Shown here piece by piece: positions 1 to 7,350 of a stretch of DNA of 38,291 nucleotides. Within the stretch, counting starts at the first letter, position 1; every line of letters begins with the position of its first letter. The position numbers and the translations under genes are program-made. The notes below the pieces were generated by a model that saw nothing but the letters and a program-made list of their open reading frames with translations, was not told where the DNA came from and searched no databases. This DNA is from a virus, in IMG/VR virus record IMGVR_UViG_3300045440_000173, positions 1 through 38,291 of that record; one strand, written 5' to 3'.

Positions 1-597
1 CGGGGCATACTGTTTCGTCGTGGTATATCCGCCCGCAACGGTTGGCGAAAGGTAGAGCTGTTGCCCCTCGGTCAAGGCTTGAGTGTTCAATCCGCTGACG
101 ACGCCGCGAATGACGACAGACCCCGTTCCGTTGTTGGCGATGTCCGCTTGAACCAAGCCAATCGTTTGTGCGGATGTCGCGTCAATCGTGGCCTGGGCGC
201 GTGAAATTAGCGGGTTGTTGCCAGTGGCCCCTGAGATATATACCACCGTGCCAGCCGTCATCGTGGAACCGGACTGATTGCGAACGGTAACGATCAACGC
301 ACGTGCCGACGCTACGCCAGCACTAAGCTCCTGTTGAACAAAGGCAGTTGACGCCGCCTGAGTGGTGGTCGTACCCGTCGCCGCTGTTGGCACAAGGGGG
401 CCACTAGAAAAGGTCTTTGTGCCTGCAACCGCTTGGTTGCCAGTAAGCAGCACGCAATCGGCTTTTGCGGCGGCGATCGCCGAAGTCATAGGCGTGGACA
501 CGGGCAACGTCGAAAGCGCGGCGGATTGACCGTCGTTTAGCTCGATACGGTCGGTTGAAAGCGGGGTAGTCTTGAGCGTGAGGCCGTTGATTGTCAT
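1..597 (-). CDS. tail fibre protein, N-terminal part (cut by window edge)
   Basis: Partial gene: the ATG is at 597 and the reading frame runs off the left edge after 199 codons. It is the second allele of the 730-aa fibre at 35803-37995 and differs by a handful of residues (for example Met for Thr and Ser for Gly in the first hundred residues). It contains the fibre hallmark TGNQAVAGTKTFSS, in which a repeated beta structure is built around G-x-KTF. The start overlaps the stop of the preceding 63-aa gene as ATGA. On a circular genome this is the same locus as the complete copy at the other end. Confidence 0.85.
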   Translation of the reverse strand, partial: MTINGLTLKTTPLSTDRIELNDGQSAALSTLPVSTPMTSAIAAAKADCVLLTGNQAVAGTKTFSSGPLVPTAATGTTTTQAASTAFVQQELSAGVASARALIVTVRNQSGSTMTAGTVVYISGATGNNPLISRAQATIDATSAQTIGLVQADIANNGTGSVVIRGVVSGLNTQALTEGQQLYLSPTVAGGYTTTKQYAP

Positions 598-785
598 GGG
601 AGGGTGCGGACTTCGCCGGTTGCGAGCGTGCGAAAAGTGCCGTCAGGAAGCGTGCGGATTTTTGAAAGGGGAATGGCTGCCGTCGTCTTGAACTTGGCCG
701 ATAGCCGAAGCCATTTAAGCACCGCGGTTATGGCCGTGCGTGTGAGGCCAGCCGCAATCGCCGTGCGATAGATGACGGCATTCAT
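594..785 (-). CDS. small tail-region protein, 63 aa
   Basis: A 63-residue basic protein of unknown function between the 119-aa protein and the fibre. Its C-terminus is a short internal repeat (RTLPDGTFRTLATGEVRTLP). The N-terminus has RTAIAAGLTRTAIT, where RTAI occurs twice. The second allele at 37992-38156 lacks nine of these residues, consistent with slippage between two GCCGTGCG words. Between the two alleles four of five substitutions are synonymous, which argues that the protein is made and under selection. The stop overlaps the fibre start (ATGA), implying coupled translation. Confidence 0.7.
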   Translation of the reverse strand: MNAVIYRTAIAAGLTRTAITAVLKWLRLSAKFKTTAAIPLSKIRTLPDGTFRTLATGEVRTLP

Positions 786-788
786 GGA

Positions 789-1148
789 TTAGAGCGCAAC
801 CGTCTTGAGTTGCCCGCCTTGCACGCGCAGGAGTTCGCCCGTGGAGAACAGGCATCGCAGCGTGTAGTGGTAAACCTGATTCACGGCGAGGAGCGCGGTC
901 TTGGCGGCGTCGTGGTGGATTTGCCCAATGCCGGACGCGGCGGTGACAATCAGGATTTCGCTTGCTGCCGAGGTGAGCGAAAACAGCGCGTCGGCGTCCG
1001 CGTCAACCTCGCTTGCTTTCACGACGAGCTCGAACGTGCAACCGCTGATGTTGACCGCCGCGCCTGCGCTCTCGGGGTCAATCACCGTAAACGACCAAAT
1101 CGGGGAAGACCCAACGGCCAAGCAGAGATTCGATGTCGCGCAGCTCAT
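789..1148 (-). CDS. baseplate/fibre accessory protein, 119 aa
   Basis: Small all-beta protein with alternating hydrophobic strands: an early W-S-F-T-V-I-D strand, a central F-E-L-V-V-K strand followed by the acidic stretch EVDADADALF, and a late Y-H-Y-T-L-R strand. This layout resembles the short N-terminal domain of phage upper-baseplate (BppU-like) and similar tail-fibre accessory proteins. The 109-aa protein at 12593-12922 has the same plan, so the two may be paralogues. It sits directly upstream of the fibre genes with a 3-nt gap. The fold assignment is inferred by pattern only. Confidence 0.65.
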   Translation of the reverse strand: MSCATSNLCLAVGSSPIWSFTVIDPESAGAAVNISGCTFELVVKASEVDADADALFSLTSAASEILIVTAASGIGQIHHDAAKTALLAVNQVYHYTLRCLFSTGELLRVQGGQLKTVAL

Positions 1149-1192
1149 GTCCCCACTTTTTGGATACGCGCTTGCGTGTCAAGTGCGATTGC

Positions 1193-1810
1193 TCAAACCA
1201 GCGTGTAAAATTCAGCGCTTGCGGACAGGTCGATTCCTGAAGGCGTGAACGGCGTTTCCAATATGTAATTTAAGCTATAGCCAAAAAGCATAAAGTCGCC
1301 GCTTGGGGTGCCCCCATACGGGTTTTTAATTTCCCCTAAAAAATAATCAAATTCCGGCTCGCCAGAATAAAGATTCACGCTGAAACTGTAGTAAAGACGC
1401 CACTCGCCAGACACATATGCAATTACGAAAAATGCGCTGGCAGTGCTGTACCCCCCATAAGTTCCAGCCCCTGATCCAAATTTAAAGGGTAAACTCATGG
1501 ATGAATAATTGTATCCAGCGCGTTCATACGGAACTCCTACTTCATCCGAATATGAAAACGTTATATCTCCATCGAAAGAGGCGTAGAAATCAGGTGACTC
1601 GCCTTCGATCGTGATTGTCCCTGTAGGCGAGAAAGTCACGGAATCCAAAAGCCAGAAAATTCGACATGCCTCGGCCAGTCCATCGTCGCCGCCCAACTCC
1701 GTAAGTGCGACGTAATCGACTAAACCGAAAGCATCAGCAGAATCCCGATCAAACGGAAAAGGGCACCGCTTATCCGGCCCGCGATACTTGAATGTGGCGG
1801 AGTTGCTCAC
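1193..1810 (-). CDS. tail-tip region protein, 205 aa (GTG start)
   Basis: I choose the GTG at 1810, two bases after the stop of the preceding gene. The ATG at 1876 would overlap that gene by 64 bases, and the extra residues look like out-of-frame sequence. The protein is acidic and very rich in Tyr, Phe, Gly and Ser (for example AGYNYSSMSLPFKFGSGAGTYGGYS), as in beta-rich tail-tip or receptor-contact proteins. No known domain is recognised. This gene is visibly lower in GC than its neighbours, so it may have been exchanged horizontally. It lies between the tail-tip 99-aa gene and the fibre block. Confidence 0.6.
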   Translation of the reverse strand: MSNSATFKYRGPDKRCPFPFDRDSADAFGLVDYVALTELGGDDGLAEACRIFWLLDSVTFSPTGTITIEGESPDFYASFDGDITFSYSDEVGVPYERAGYNYSSMSLPFKFGSGAGTYGGYSTASAFFVIAYVSGEWRLYYSFSVNLYSGEPEFDYFLGEIKNPYGGTPSGDFMLFGYSLNYILETPFTPSGIDLSASAEFYTLV

Positions 1811-1812
1811 GG

Positions 1813-2112
1813 TTAATCCGGATTGTCCGTCAGAAAGTTGCGCGTGGTCACGACACCGCCGTCGTACACCGTCCACTCCTCGGGGCCGTAGCCGTCAGGC
1901 AGACCGCCGCCGCCGCTGCCGCCGCCCCCGTCATTCTCATCGGGCGAGGGAATCTCAACGACGATATTCATGTCAGAAACCGTCACCTTGATTCCATTAC
2001 GCCCCTCAATGTTTGAGAGCGGGCGCAGCGCGTCGATGATCTGGTTGATCTTCTGCGCCTGAGCGTCAAACGCCACAGGCCAGCTTGCGAGCTTTTCGGG
2101 AATTTGGCTCAT
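1813..2112 (-). CDS. small tail protein with glycine linker, 99 aa
   Basis: The N-terminal helix (residues about 1-35, LASWPVAFDAQAQKINQIIDALRPL) is followed by a short beta segment (GRNGIKVTVSDMNIVVEIPSP), an acidic Gly-rich linker (DENDGGGGSGGGG) and a C-terminal tail. Small proteins of this build, a Q-x-x-x-I-N-x-I-I-x-A-L-R-P helix plus an IKV strand, occur between tape-measure and fibre genes in many environmental siphoviruses, probably as tail-tip or fibre-attachment pieces. The start overlaps the stop of the upstream 297-aa gene (ATGA). Confidence 0.65.
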   Translation of the reverse strand: MSQIPEKLASWPVAFDAQAQKINQIIDALRPLSNIEGRNGIKVTVSDMNIVVEIPSPDENDGGGGSGGGGLPDGYGPEEWTVYDGGVVTTRNFLTDNPD

Positions 2113-3002
2113 AGCGCGCGGACGTATATTGTTCTGCGGACGTAGATGGGTTCCTTCCAGCGTTCGACCGACGATGACACCACAAGACCAACTCCGCTTG
2201 CCGCCATGTCGTAGTATTCCGACTTACTGGGCGTGGTGGTGGTCGTGATGCCGGAAGATCCGGCGTTGCCGTATTGGTCAAAATACCCGAATGGCTCAAA
2301 GGGCTGGATGCTATCCACGGTTGCATATCCAGCCGTAACACCCGGCAAAATGTATTCGCTGATCTGCCAGGTCGGCACGTTGCGCGTGCGTGATCCACTG
2401 CCCAGGTTCGTTGATTTCCAGACGTAGCCCAATGAGAAAGTGCCGCTGTTTTTATAGGGGCCGGTGAATGAATTGGTCGTTACCGCCGTTGCCACGCCGG
2501 TGGTCGAGTAACTGGTTTTATCGGTGTTGCGAATGTTAACGCGGTAGGTTCCACCGACTAAAATTCCGTGTGCGGTTACGTTGAACGTGGCCACTGAACC
2601 GGAGATGCCGGTGATCGACGTGATCACGCTGGATGTTCCGGTCGTCTCGTTGGCAACTTGCGGGAATGCGTAAGCCGTGCTGCCAGGGTATTCCTTGCGC
2701 GTGGCCGGAACGTTTGCCCACCTGCGCACGAATGAAACCAGCCCCGCTTCGATCTCTTGCGGCTCGGTGTCGCCGATGCAATAGGCCGACCCCGTGCTCA
2801 CTGGGGAGCCCGAGAAATTGGCATCGGTGGCAGGCACAAACGCGGCCCCCAATGTTGGCGGCGCATAACGGTCGGCAAGCTGCACAAGCGGTTGGTGAAT
2901 CTCTTTGGTCGTAAGGTCTCCCGCTGCCGCGAACGGATAAATGATCTTCGCTGGTTTGTCGAAGATTGCCGACGTTGTGACGTGTGACTCGTAGGATGAC
3001 AT
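2109..3002 (-). CDS. tail-tip protein, 297 aa
   Basis: Follows the tape-measure gene by 4 nt, the position where distal tail or tail-tip genes are found. The C-terminal half is rich in Ser/Thr/Gly and contains a beta module, ATFNVTAHGILVGGTYRV then a TTNSFTGPY strand, of the kind seen in tail-surface proteins. The end is strongly basic and aromatic (VERWKEPIYVRRTIYVRAL). No Dit or Tal domain is visible, so this phage seems to have an unusual, reduced tail tip. Function is assigned from context only. Confidence 0.6.
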   Translation of the reverse strand: MSSYESHVTTSAIFDKPAKIIYPFAAAGDLTTKEIHQPLVQLADRYAPPTLGAAFVPATDANFSGSPVSTGSAYCIGDTEPQEIEAGLVSFVRRWANVPATRKEYPGSTAYAFPQVANETTGTSSVITSITGISGSVATFNVTAHGILVGGTYRVNIRNTDKTSYSTTGVATAVTTNSFTGPYKNSGTFSLGYVWKSTNLGSGSRTRNVPTWQISEYILPGVTAGYATVDSIQPFEPFGYFDQYGNAGSSGITTTTTPSKSEYYDMAASGVGLVVSSSVERWKEPIYVRRTIYVRAL

Positions 3003-3006
3003 GGTG

Positions 3007-4200
3007 TTATTTTCCGGTGGGCTTTAAGTAGTCGCGGATTTCCTTTAGGAGTGATTCCGACTCTCCCGTTTTCCCTTCGTTGCCGAGTGTTTCGGCCTTG
3101 GTTTTCTCGGTCCTCAATGCGTCTTCCTCGCTGATGACGACGCCGTTGCGCATGAGCTGGCCCTTGTCGTTGCGCGTGCGGCCCGTGCCTTCGCCCGCCA
3201 GGTCCATTGGCTTGCCGCCACCGCCGCCCGCCTTCTCGGCGTTCAGCTCGGCGTATTTCACGCGCAAATCACCGAGCGCCTTGATGTCCTCGGCGGATTG
3301 CGACTTTTGCGCCTTCGCGTAAGCCTCCTGACCCTTCTTCTTCGTCTCCGCGATCTTCTGTTCAAGCGTGGCGTTGTCCCAGATGTGCTTGTAGCGCGCC
3401 TCGGCCAACGCCGCCTCGTCCTTCTCCTGCTTCGCCATCCATTCCTGATGGGCGTTTTGCATCTTCTCGAATTCGGCCTGTTGCTCCTTTTTTGCCTTTG
3501 CATCTGCTTCGGCTGAATCCTGCTTTTGCTTATCGGTTCTGGCCTGATTCTTGAACCACGTGGACACGCGCTCTTCCTCGCGCTTTTTCTCTTCCTCGCT
3601 GGCCTTGGCCGCTTCCGCGTCGGTGCCTTTTTTGACGGCGGCAATCGCCTTCTCGGTCTTCTCACGTTGTTCGTCGAATGCGTTCCGCTTCTGCAAAACT
3701 TCCATTTCGTCCTGCCCTGAAATGGCCGCATCCATCCACTCCTTTTTCTTGATGGCCAGTTGCGCCTTCGCGTATTCCGCGCGCTCCGCATCGGTCATCG
3801 CCGCGTCTTCATTCGCCGCGTTGCGAGCTGCCGTCTTCTGCGCAATCTCCTTAAAATATCCATCCAGCTTTTTGGCTGATTCCGCCGCCTCTCCGTACTC
3901 TTCCGCGATGTATCCAACGGCAGCCGACAGCGCCGCCACCCCAATCGCCGCCACGCCTAAGCCCGGCACAAGCCCAGCGGCAGCACCGGCAGAGCCGAAC
4001 GCACCCGCCAATTGCTTGACCGTCTCAATCGCCTTCGGGCCGCTTGATGTTACCTTGTCGAACATGCCGCCGCCCTGGGGCTGTGACTTGGCGATGCCTT
4101 GCACCGCGCGCTCGTAAGCCTTGGTTGCGCGCGTGGCCTGAAGCATTTTCGCCTCAACCTCCGACACATCCGCCCCGAACTTTGCTTTGATACTAGACAT
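3007..4200 (-). CDS. tail tape-measure protein, short (397 aa)
   Basis: The start is the ATG at 4200 (MSSIKAKF), overlapping the end of the previous gene by 8 nt; an earlier in-frame ATG at 4233 lies inside that gene and is less likely. Residues about 1-50 begin with KFGADVSEVEAKM, typical of tape-measure N-termini. A hydrophobic Ala/Gly segment (about residues 62-95) could insert in the membrane. Long charged coiled coil, rich in Lys, Glu, Ala and Gln, fills residues about 110-330. The end is EIRDYLKPTGK. Tape-measure length sets tail length, so about 400 residues suggests a short tail of roughly 60 nm. The call rests on position and composition. Confidence 0.75.
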   Translation of the reverse strand: MSSIKAKFGADVSEVEAKMLQATRATKAYERAVQGIAKSQPQGGGMFDKVTSSGPKAIETVKQLAGAFGSAGAAAGLVPGLGVAAIGVAALSAAVGYIAEEYGEAAESAKKLDGYFKEIAQKTAARNAANEDAAMTDAERAEYAKAQLAIKKKEWMDAAISGQDEMEVLQKRNAFDEQREKTEKAIAAVKKGTDAEAAKASEEEKKREEERVSTWFKNQARTDKQKQDSAEADAKAKKEQQAEFEKMQNAHQEWMAKQEKDEAALAEARYKHIWDNATLEQKIAETKKKGQEAYAKAQKSQSAEDIKALGDLRVKYAELNAEKAGGGGGKPMDLAGEGTGRTRNDKGQLMRNGVVISEEDALRTEKTKAETLGNEGKTGESESLLKEIRDYLKPTGK

Positions 4201-4876
4201 TTTTAAAAGCTCTTTCTGCGCGTCGTAGCGCATTCAACTTGCCGAGATAGCGGCGGTTTACTTGGTCGGTTAATTGGTCTCCGCGATACTCGGGATTCGT
4301 GGCCTTGCGCGCGCGGGCGAGCCATTGCCAGAACTGCGCAAGCGGGATCTCGCGCAGTGCCTCAAATGTCCACGCGGGGAACTCTGCCATTACTTCGCCC
4401 GCCATGAGGATTTGCACGTTCACGCGCGACGGGTTGGCGGGGTCTTCCGGCGCCGAGCCCGTCGAGAATCGACCCGGCATGTCCATGAACCCGCTCTCAA
4501 CGTGCTGCGTCACCGCGTAAACGATAAACCGTTCGTCGTATCCGCACGCACGCAGGGTCATATTTGCGCGGAATCCCCGCAAAAACTTGGCCATGCGTGA
4601 CCCTTCCGGCACGCCAAGCCAATCAGAGCGCAGAATCCAAAGGGCACGCAACGCATCCGCACACGTCACCTCGCCACCGCAAACAAGCGGCGACTCGATG
4701 GCATCGAGTACCGACCACGTTTTGAGCGTGATCGGCAGTACGGAGCACCCGCACACAACGTCGGGTAATGCGAAAAGGGAGCTGTCGCGTACCTCGCGCA
4801 GTTGCGCCTTCGCTGCGTCGAAGTCCTCGCGCCAGCCCTCAATCTCCGTGAAGGAGCGAGGGAGGCCGGTGGTCAT
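4193..4876 (-). CDS. tail assembly protein, 227 aa
   Basis: The start at 4876 forms a TAATG junction with the tail-tube gene stop; the longer frame beginning at 4966 would run deep into that gene. The protein lies between tube and tape measure, where tail assembly chaperones sit. It is helical, with several Trp and Cys residues (DALRALWILRSDWLGVP, AQFWQWLARARKA). No chaperone signature is certain, and I see no clear slippery site that would make a second, frameshifted product. The role is inferred from position. Confidence 0.65.
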   Translation of the reverse strand: MTTGLPRSFTEIEGWREDFDAAKAQLREVRDSSLFALPDVVCGCSVLPITLKTWSVLDAIESPLVCGGEVTCADALRALWILRSDWLGVPEGSRMAKFLRGFRANMTLRACGYDERFIVYAVTQHVESGFMDMPGRFSTGSAPEDPANPSRVNVQILMAGEVMAEFPAWTFEALREIPLAQFWQWLARARKATNPEYRGDQLTDQVNRRYLGKLNALRRAERAFKNV

Positions 4877-5217
4877 TAGGCGGCGGATCCCGTGCGGCGG
4901 ATGGTCAGGGCGAAGGTGCCAGCAGCGGAAGAGCTGAAGGTCTGCGCGACCTGAAAGATGACCCAAGTGGAGCCCTTGTAAGTAAACGTGGCGAACTGGG
5001 CCGGAACTGCCTCGGCCTCGTTTTCGCGCTCAATGGTCATCGAGCCGTCACGCGGGCCGTCGACACGGCGGCAACCGCGATAAGAGCCATCAGAATTTTG
5101 GAAGTCAGGGCCAACAGCGGACGCGCCGCCGTCATTGAAATCGGTGACGATGTAAACGACTGCGCCAATGGTGACATCAGTGGTGACTGCGGAAGTGGTG
5201 GGATCGTAAGAGGCCAT
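4876..5217 (-). CDS. probable major tail tube protein, 113 aa
   Basis: A small, Thr/Ser-rich, all-beta protein (TTDVTIGAVVYIVTDFND near the N-terminus; GTFALTIRRTGSAA at the C-terminus). It is placed after the tail-terminator-like gene and before the assembly and tape-measure genes, the usual place of the tail tube gene. At 113 residues it is at the short end for tube proteins. Its stop overlaps the next start as TAATG. The identification is by gene order and composition. Confidence 0.6.
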   Translation of the reverse strand: MASYDPTTSAVTTDVTIGAVVYIVTDFNDGGASAVGPDFQNSDGSYRGCRRVDGPRDGSMTIERENEAEAVPAQFATFTYKGSTWVIFQVAQTFSSSAAGTFALTIRRTGSAA

Positions 5218-5263
5218 GGTAGGTATTCAGTTTTTGGATACAGTTTAGAGAAAAAAGGGGGTG

Positions 5264-5782
5264 TTAAGGCGTTGGCCATGCGTCGGCCTTGATCTGTAAC
5301 TGCACGGCGTAGTTGAGCGTCGAAACGTCGAACGAATCATCGGCCACGGCGTGGTCTTCTGCGGTGGACGAAAGGACGGCGATGCCATGGTAATCAAGTG
5401 CCAGGGCGGTCTTGCCGTTCACCGTGCCGTTGAGAGAGCCGCGCAACATCAGTGCCTTGATCTGCGCAACGCGGTAATCGTGGAGCGATGCAAAGCCGGA
5501 AACGGGCGATGCCTCGGCAAGGGCGCGCTCGGTATGAACTTCAAAGATGATGACACCATTAAACCAGTCGTCCTCCTTTTCGCCGGTCTTGCTTGTGGTT
5601 GGCGTTGCGCAGTGGCCAGTGCTTGCGCCGTGCTGGTATTGCACGATGACCTTGCTGTCCGGCTCGTCGCCCGTGTGGCGCGTGCCGTATGCGCTCACGC
5701 CATTGGCCGCGCAGTAGGCCACGAAGCCCGCTTCAATGCTGGCCTGCGTGTCCATGAGGTGTTCAAGGCTGGGGGCTTGCAT
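5264..5782 (-). CDS. tail terminator/completion-like protein, 172 aa
   Basis: Lies between the head-closure-like gene and the tube gene, where tail terminator (gpU-like) or tail completion proteins are encoded. The sequence alternates helix (MQAPSLEHLMDTQASIEAGF) and beta strands, including GVIIFEVHTERA and, near the end, LNYAVQLQIKADAW. The latter is the type of final strand often seen in terminators (...Y.v.f.i.a). No catalytic motif is present. The 46-nt gap to the tube gene is one of the few larger spacers in the operon and could hold an internal promoter, but I cannot pick one out. Confidence 0.6.
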   Translation of the reverse strand: MQAPSLEHLMDTQASIEAGFVAYCAANGVSAYGTRHTGDEPDSKVIVQYQHGASTGHCATPTTSKTGEKEDDWFNGVIIFEVHTERALAEASPVSGFASLHDYRVAQIKALMLRGSLNGTVNGKTALALDYHGIAVLSSTAEDHAVADDSFDVSTLNYAVQLQIKADAWPTP

Positions 5783-5788
5783 GGCGGT

Positions 5789-6160
5789 TTAAGTGCGGCG
5801 CCTGGAGAGCGTTAGCTGGTAGCAGTCCTTGGCCAAATCGGTGCGAACGTCGGAGATTCGATAAACAGTCGAACCCGAGCGGATGCCGTGTTGGTCGGTT
5901 TCGTAAATCGTAATGCTGTCTTGGCTCTGGGCTTCTGGCTTGGCCATGCCAAGCGGAAGTGCGAGCATGAGTTCGATGTCAGCGGTTTCCTGTGTGTATC
6001 CAGAAATCCCTATTTTGCGCTGAAACGAAGGCTCAGAAACGCGGGCCGCGTACTCTTTCCCGCGAAAGAGAATTAGCGACGGCTTGCGGTAAATGTTGGC
6101 ACTAAAAACCCCTCGGCGAAGGCTGCCGTCGATTGCAGGAATCGTCGAGGGGTCGAACAT
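5789..6160 (-). CDS. head-tail joining (head closure) protein, 123 aa
   Basis: Small basic protein directly after the coat gene. It has the shape of head-closure/stopper proteins: strands around KPSLILFRGKEYAARV, a loop with GYTQETADIEL and a C-terminal segment GSTVYRISDVRTDLAKDCYQLTLSRR. These proteins (lambda gpFII/HK97 gp9 type) connect the portal ring to the tail. Assigned mainly by position and size. Confidence 0.55.
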   Translation of the reverse strand: MFDPSTIPAIDGSLRRGVFSANIYRKPSLILFRGKEYAARVSEPSFQRKIGISGYTQETADIELMLALPLGMAKPEAQSQDSITIYETDQHGIRSGSTVYRISDVRTDLAKDCYQLTLSRRRT

Positions 6161-6171
6161 TGTCAGAAGGC

Positions 6172-7308
6172 TTAACCAATCAGGAGCGCGGAGTGGGCGG
6201 GCTTAATGGCCGAAACACCCCAGACGGCACCAACGCGGAAGGTCACCATGCGGTCTCCGCCAACGGCGCTCACCTCGAAGGAAAGGCCGGTGCGGGGGTC
6301 GGTGATGGTCTCGCGCATAAGGGCGATGTCGCCCTCCTCGGGGAAGTCCGGCAGGCGGGTGGCGAGCAGGAGCGATGAGCGGTCGAATGCCACGCCAGCG
6401 CGGCTGTTGGTGGCAATCAGCGTGACGGTGTTGCCGTCGGAACCGGCGTCAACGAGGCCAGGGGCGTTGATCGTGAAGGTGCCAGCGGCGGCGATGGCGT
6501 TGGCGCTCACGACGTAGTTGCGGCTGTTGATGGTCACCACGTCACCCACAAGAACCGTGCCGGTGCCGGTCTTAACGGTGATGCTGGTGGAGCCAACTGC
6601 GTGCGCACCGTTGAGGACGTAGGATGCGCCGGTTCCCTTGGTGAACGAAGCGCCGAGAGCGTAGGATTCGCGGATCTTCATGCCGTTGATGTCGAGCAGC
6701 ACGCCTTGGCGCAGGATGTCGTCGGTGGTGGCGTTCTGGCTGGTGGCCTGCTTGCCGCGCAAGTTGACACCGGCAGCGGTCGAGATGACGAGCTGGCGAT
6801 CCATGGGCGCGCCGTTATCGGTGAGGATGCGGCCCAAGTTGGCGGCATCGGTGTAGTCGTTGGCGGTGCCAAACGGGGTGGTGGCGGCGGTGCCGTAGGC
6901 GCGGGAGCTGCCAAGGATGGCGGCGGCGGCGAGGTCGGTTTCCATTTCGTTCACCAGCGAGCGAATCGCTTGGGCGATCTGGAGCTGTTTGATGGTGGCG
7001 TAACCAGCGCCGTTGTTGATGCTCTTTTGCTCAGAGCCGGTCCACGAGAACTTGGCCTCGCGCTGTTTGCTCATGGTGACGGAGACGCTCGAAATGGTCT
7101 GGTCAACCGCAGCAGGCAGGGACATCGCCGGGGAGATGGTGGAGACGGTGGCGGTGGGTACAATGGGGATGCGCAGCGTCTGGCTCATGCCGATCTGGTC
7201 GGCGCTGGAGTCACGGAGAACGGAGGGGATGAAACCGGACAGCTCACGGCTCACGATGTCGAGAGCGGCGTAGGCGTCGGGGATGAGATTGGTCAGAGTA
7301 TTAGGCAT
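6172..7308 (-). CDS. major capsid protein, P22 coat (gp5) family
   Basis: 378 aa forming the icosahedral shell. The N-terminus (NTLTNLIPDAYAALDIVSREL) and the stretch with three beta segments (SSVSVTMSKQREAKFSWTG) match the P22-like coat family. Residues about 215-295 hold a Gly/Thr-rich insertion domain (GSTSITVKTGTGTVLVGDVV), as in the P22 I-domain. The C-terminus MVTFRVGAVWGVSAIKP is diagnostic of the family (usual form W-G-V-x-x-I-x-P). The gene follows the protease/scaffold gene, the standard head order. A 42-nt gap precedes it. Confidence 0.88.
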   Translation of the reverse strand: MPNTLTNLIPDAYAALDIVSRELSGFIPSVLRDSSADQIGMSQTLRIPIVPTATVSTISPAMSLPAAVDQTISSVSVTMSKQREAKFSWTGSEQKSINNGAGYATIKQLQIAQAIRSLVNEMETDLAAAAILGSSRAYGTAATTPFGTANDYTDAANLGRILTDNGAPMDRQLVISTAAGVNLRGKQATSQNATTDDILRQGVLLDINGMKIRESYALGASFTKGTGASYVLNGAHAVGSTSITVKTGTGTVLVGDVVTINSRNYVVSANAIAAAGTFTINAPGLVDAGSDGNTVTLIATNSRAGVAFDRSSLLLATRLPDFPEEGDIALMRETITDPRTGLSFEVSAVGGDRMVTFRVGAVWGVSAIKPAHSALLIG

Positions 7309-7350
7309 GGTGGTATGTGGATTTTAAGAGTCGGATTTTACGGGTGGAAA

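Larger units (their letters stand above)
1..920. repeat. terminal overlap, left copy
   Basis: This stretch matches 37399-38291 base for base apart from roughly 27-30 substitutions and one 27-bp insertion (about 735-761, bounded by two GCCGTGCG words). The homology begins at the first base and stops exactly where the window ends, which is what a circular molecule with an overlapping assembly end looks like. Most differences fall in third codon positions of the genes here, so they are real allelic variation rather than read error. A true direct terminal repeat would be identical. A genuine tandem gene duplication cannot be excluded from one window. Confidence 0.93.

Noticed and set aside
4193-4233. 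Possible programmed frameshift between the tail assembly gene and tape measure (TTTTAAAAA run)
   Set aside because: The run does not form a proper X-XXY-YYZ heptamer in the zero frame, a -1 shift would meet a stop at once, and the tape-measure gene has its own ATG.
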